From Monosporascus cannonballus (taxonomy: Eukaryota; Ascomycota; Sordariomycetes; Xylariales): a stretch of 64,000 nt of DNA. A model generated the notes under the pieces. That model did no database searches. It was not told where the DNA came from and was given only the letters and a program-made list of their open reading frames with translations. Position numbers and translations under genes: made by a program. The stretch is from contig QJNS01000093.1 in assembly GCA_004154925.1 (NCBI GenBank), positions 210,570-274,569 of the forward strand. Direction: 5' to 3'. Shown here one piece after another: positions 62,546 through 64,000 of the stretch (the first letter of the stretch is position 1; every line of letters starts with the position of its first letter).

Positions 62546-64000
62546 GTACGTTTAAGAATATTATAATACGATTTCCTTTTTTCCTAAATCTTGTTTTTAA
62601 AACTTTTTTTAGTAAACTTTTTCTTTATCTATTATTATATCCGGCCGAATTATTAAAAACCGCAAACGTATTAACAAAAAAAACGCAAAATTTTAATTTT
62701 TTTTTGTTTTTAATTTTGGTTTCTAAGTTATATTTTATATACCGTATTTTCATGCTAGTAATTCGTATATTATATCGGACGGTATAACGCGTTATTAATA
62801 ATGCATTTTGAAAAAACGTTATTACGATAATTCCGGTATTTCTTTTTTTTCTTTAAATAATATTAATAAGGAAATAAAACGCTTATAGTTAAAAAGATTT
62901 TCCGCCTATCAATATTTTCGTAACATTCGTCAAAAATTATTAACCGTATTTCGTTATCTTAACGAAATATTATCTCGTTTAGAACGTTTTTATATTTAGC
63001 AAAATGTTTTTCGAAAAAAAGGTATAAAAATAGTTAACCGGGGTTTTTAATCTTTGGATAAACTGGAAAAATAGAAAAAAGCCAATTGCTTAAAGGCGGA
63101 ATACAAATATTTAAAAGCCGAATTTCGTATTACGTTTTCCGAATAGTTTTATTTTTCCGATTTTATTATAAACGTAAATTAAGACGCGATTATTTTCAAT
63201 AATTCCGTCGTTGCTAATGAAAATATTTTAATAAACGTTAGATATTAACAAGACTTTTAGCGAGTTTTTAAATGTTTTCGGAATCAGGGTATTTTTTCTA
63301 TTTAATCAGGTATTAGGTAAATTTGTTTTGTTTTTGCGTATCGAAAAAATTTTTTATTTCATATACTTATTCGTTTTTTATTTTCATATCGTTTTATATT
63401 ATATATACTTTAATCGTATCCGTTATTACTTCGAATAAGGAAATATAAAAAATTAAATAAACTTTGATTTTCGGTAAAAATTCTAATTAGTAATTATTTT
63501 CTGAGATTGTCTTAATAATTTTATATGGACCGATATATTTAAAATCGAGCTATTTATTAGGTATTTTTATTTAAATATTTTTATAGCAAAGAAAATTTTT
63601 TCATTTTTCGAAAAATAAACCTTTTCACCTTTTTTAATTATAATATTTACTTATTTGATTTGGTACGAATTTTAATTCCGTTTTTATTTCTTAATATAGC
63701 CGTCGTAATTATTTTAACGAAAAGATTATTTTAATAGTAATTAGACCTTTATTACCTATTTTTTATAAACTTTTAAAATAAATATAAAATTTATATTTAT
63801 CGGTATTATATTAGTGTTTTCGCAATAACTATCATTATAAATTAATTATGTAATTAGTAATATTTTAATTTAGGTATTTCGTTCGTAATTGATATAATAT
63901 CTTAAATAAATTTATTTTATTTATTTTATTTATTTTATTTATTTTATTTATTTTATTTATTTTATTTATTTTATTTATTTTATTTATTTTATTTATTTTA
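62546..64000 (-). mobile_element. Partial Ty3/gypsy chromovirus element, cut by the window end
   Basis: Colinear with the 3' portion of elements 1, 3 and 4. The reverse complement at about 63260-63335 carries the chromodomain remnant (YLIK-stop-KKYPDSENI), and the distance from there to 62546 (about 0.7 kb) equals the chromodomain-to-LTR distance in element 1. Yet no LTR is present beyond a possible dozen bases (ttataatacgat). The element continues past the right end of the window. Frames are broken by stops. Confidence 0.82.
63910..64000. repeat. 9-bp tandem repeat (TTTATTTTA)n at the window edge
   Basis: About ten near-perfect copies of tttatttta up to the last base. The array is uninterrupted, unlike its mutated surroundings, and its true length is unknown. 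Confidence 0.9.

Overview
The window looks like a filamentous ascomycete (Pezizomycotina) chromosome segment with a bipartite, two-compartment layout. Evidence for this is the set of short spliceosomal introns (57-137 bp, GT...AG), typical ascomycete orthologues (STRAP-like and Doa1/PLAA-like WD40 proteins, an SRR1-domain protein, a BIM1/X325 copper protein), and long AT-rich blocks packed with LTR retrotransposons whose differences are almost all C-to-T or G-to-A, the signature of repeat-induced point mutation (RIP). I cannot name the species.

Layout: 1-31,384 and about 49,206-64,000 are AT-rich, gene-free blocks. They hold four LTR retrotransposons of one chromodomain-bearing Ty3/gypsy group (979-7804 minus, 8915-15546 plus, about 24360-31069 minus, 49507-56257 minus), one Ty1/copia element (16648-22114 plus), and two truncated Ty3 pieces facing each other (59786-about 62545 plus; about 62546-64000 minus, cut by the window end). 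For four elements I could fix both LTR ends and a flanking 5-bp target-site duplication: CCCGG/CTCGG (one RIP-type change), ATTAT, ATAAC and AATTA. No element is intact: reading frames are full of stops, and catalytic Asp codons in most RT boxes have become Asn. The sequence between the elements (1-978, 7805-8914, 15547-16647, 22115-24359, 56258-59785) is equally mutated, older and not identifiable by eye.

Between the blocks lies a gene island of normal composition, about 31,385-49,205. I resolve five genes: an unknown coiled-coil protein (32479-33784, minus, 3 exons), a STRAP-like WD40 protein (37574-38903, minus, 4 exons), a Doa1/Ufd3/PLAA-like ubiquitin-binding WD40-PFU-PUL protein (40239-42663, plus, 2 exons), a secreted GPI-anchored X325/BIM1-like copper protein (44447-45387, minus, 3 exons), and an SRR1-domain protein (47804-48702, plus, 2 exons). 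The first four core-type genes are housekeeping or unknown; the X325 protein is the only one predicted to act at the cell surface. STRAP-like and PLAA-like genes are divergently transcribed, PLAA-like and X325 converge, and X325 and SRR1 diverge. They do not form an obvious pathway or biosynthetic cluster. Spacers of 1.1-3.8 kb in the island hold only small open frames on both strands and simple repeats.

I found no rRNA, tRNA, CRISPR or bacterial-type operon, and no clear new multi-gene system. The most interesting signals are mutational: the hypermutated blocks retain C mainly in CpG context, mutation intensity falls off towards the outer ends of each retrotransposon so that the two LTRs of one element are mutated unequally, and the LTRs carry tandem repeats that differ in copy number between the two ends of one element.
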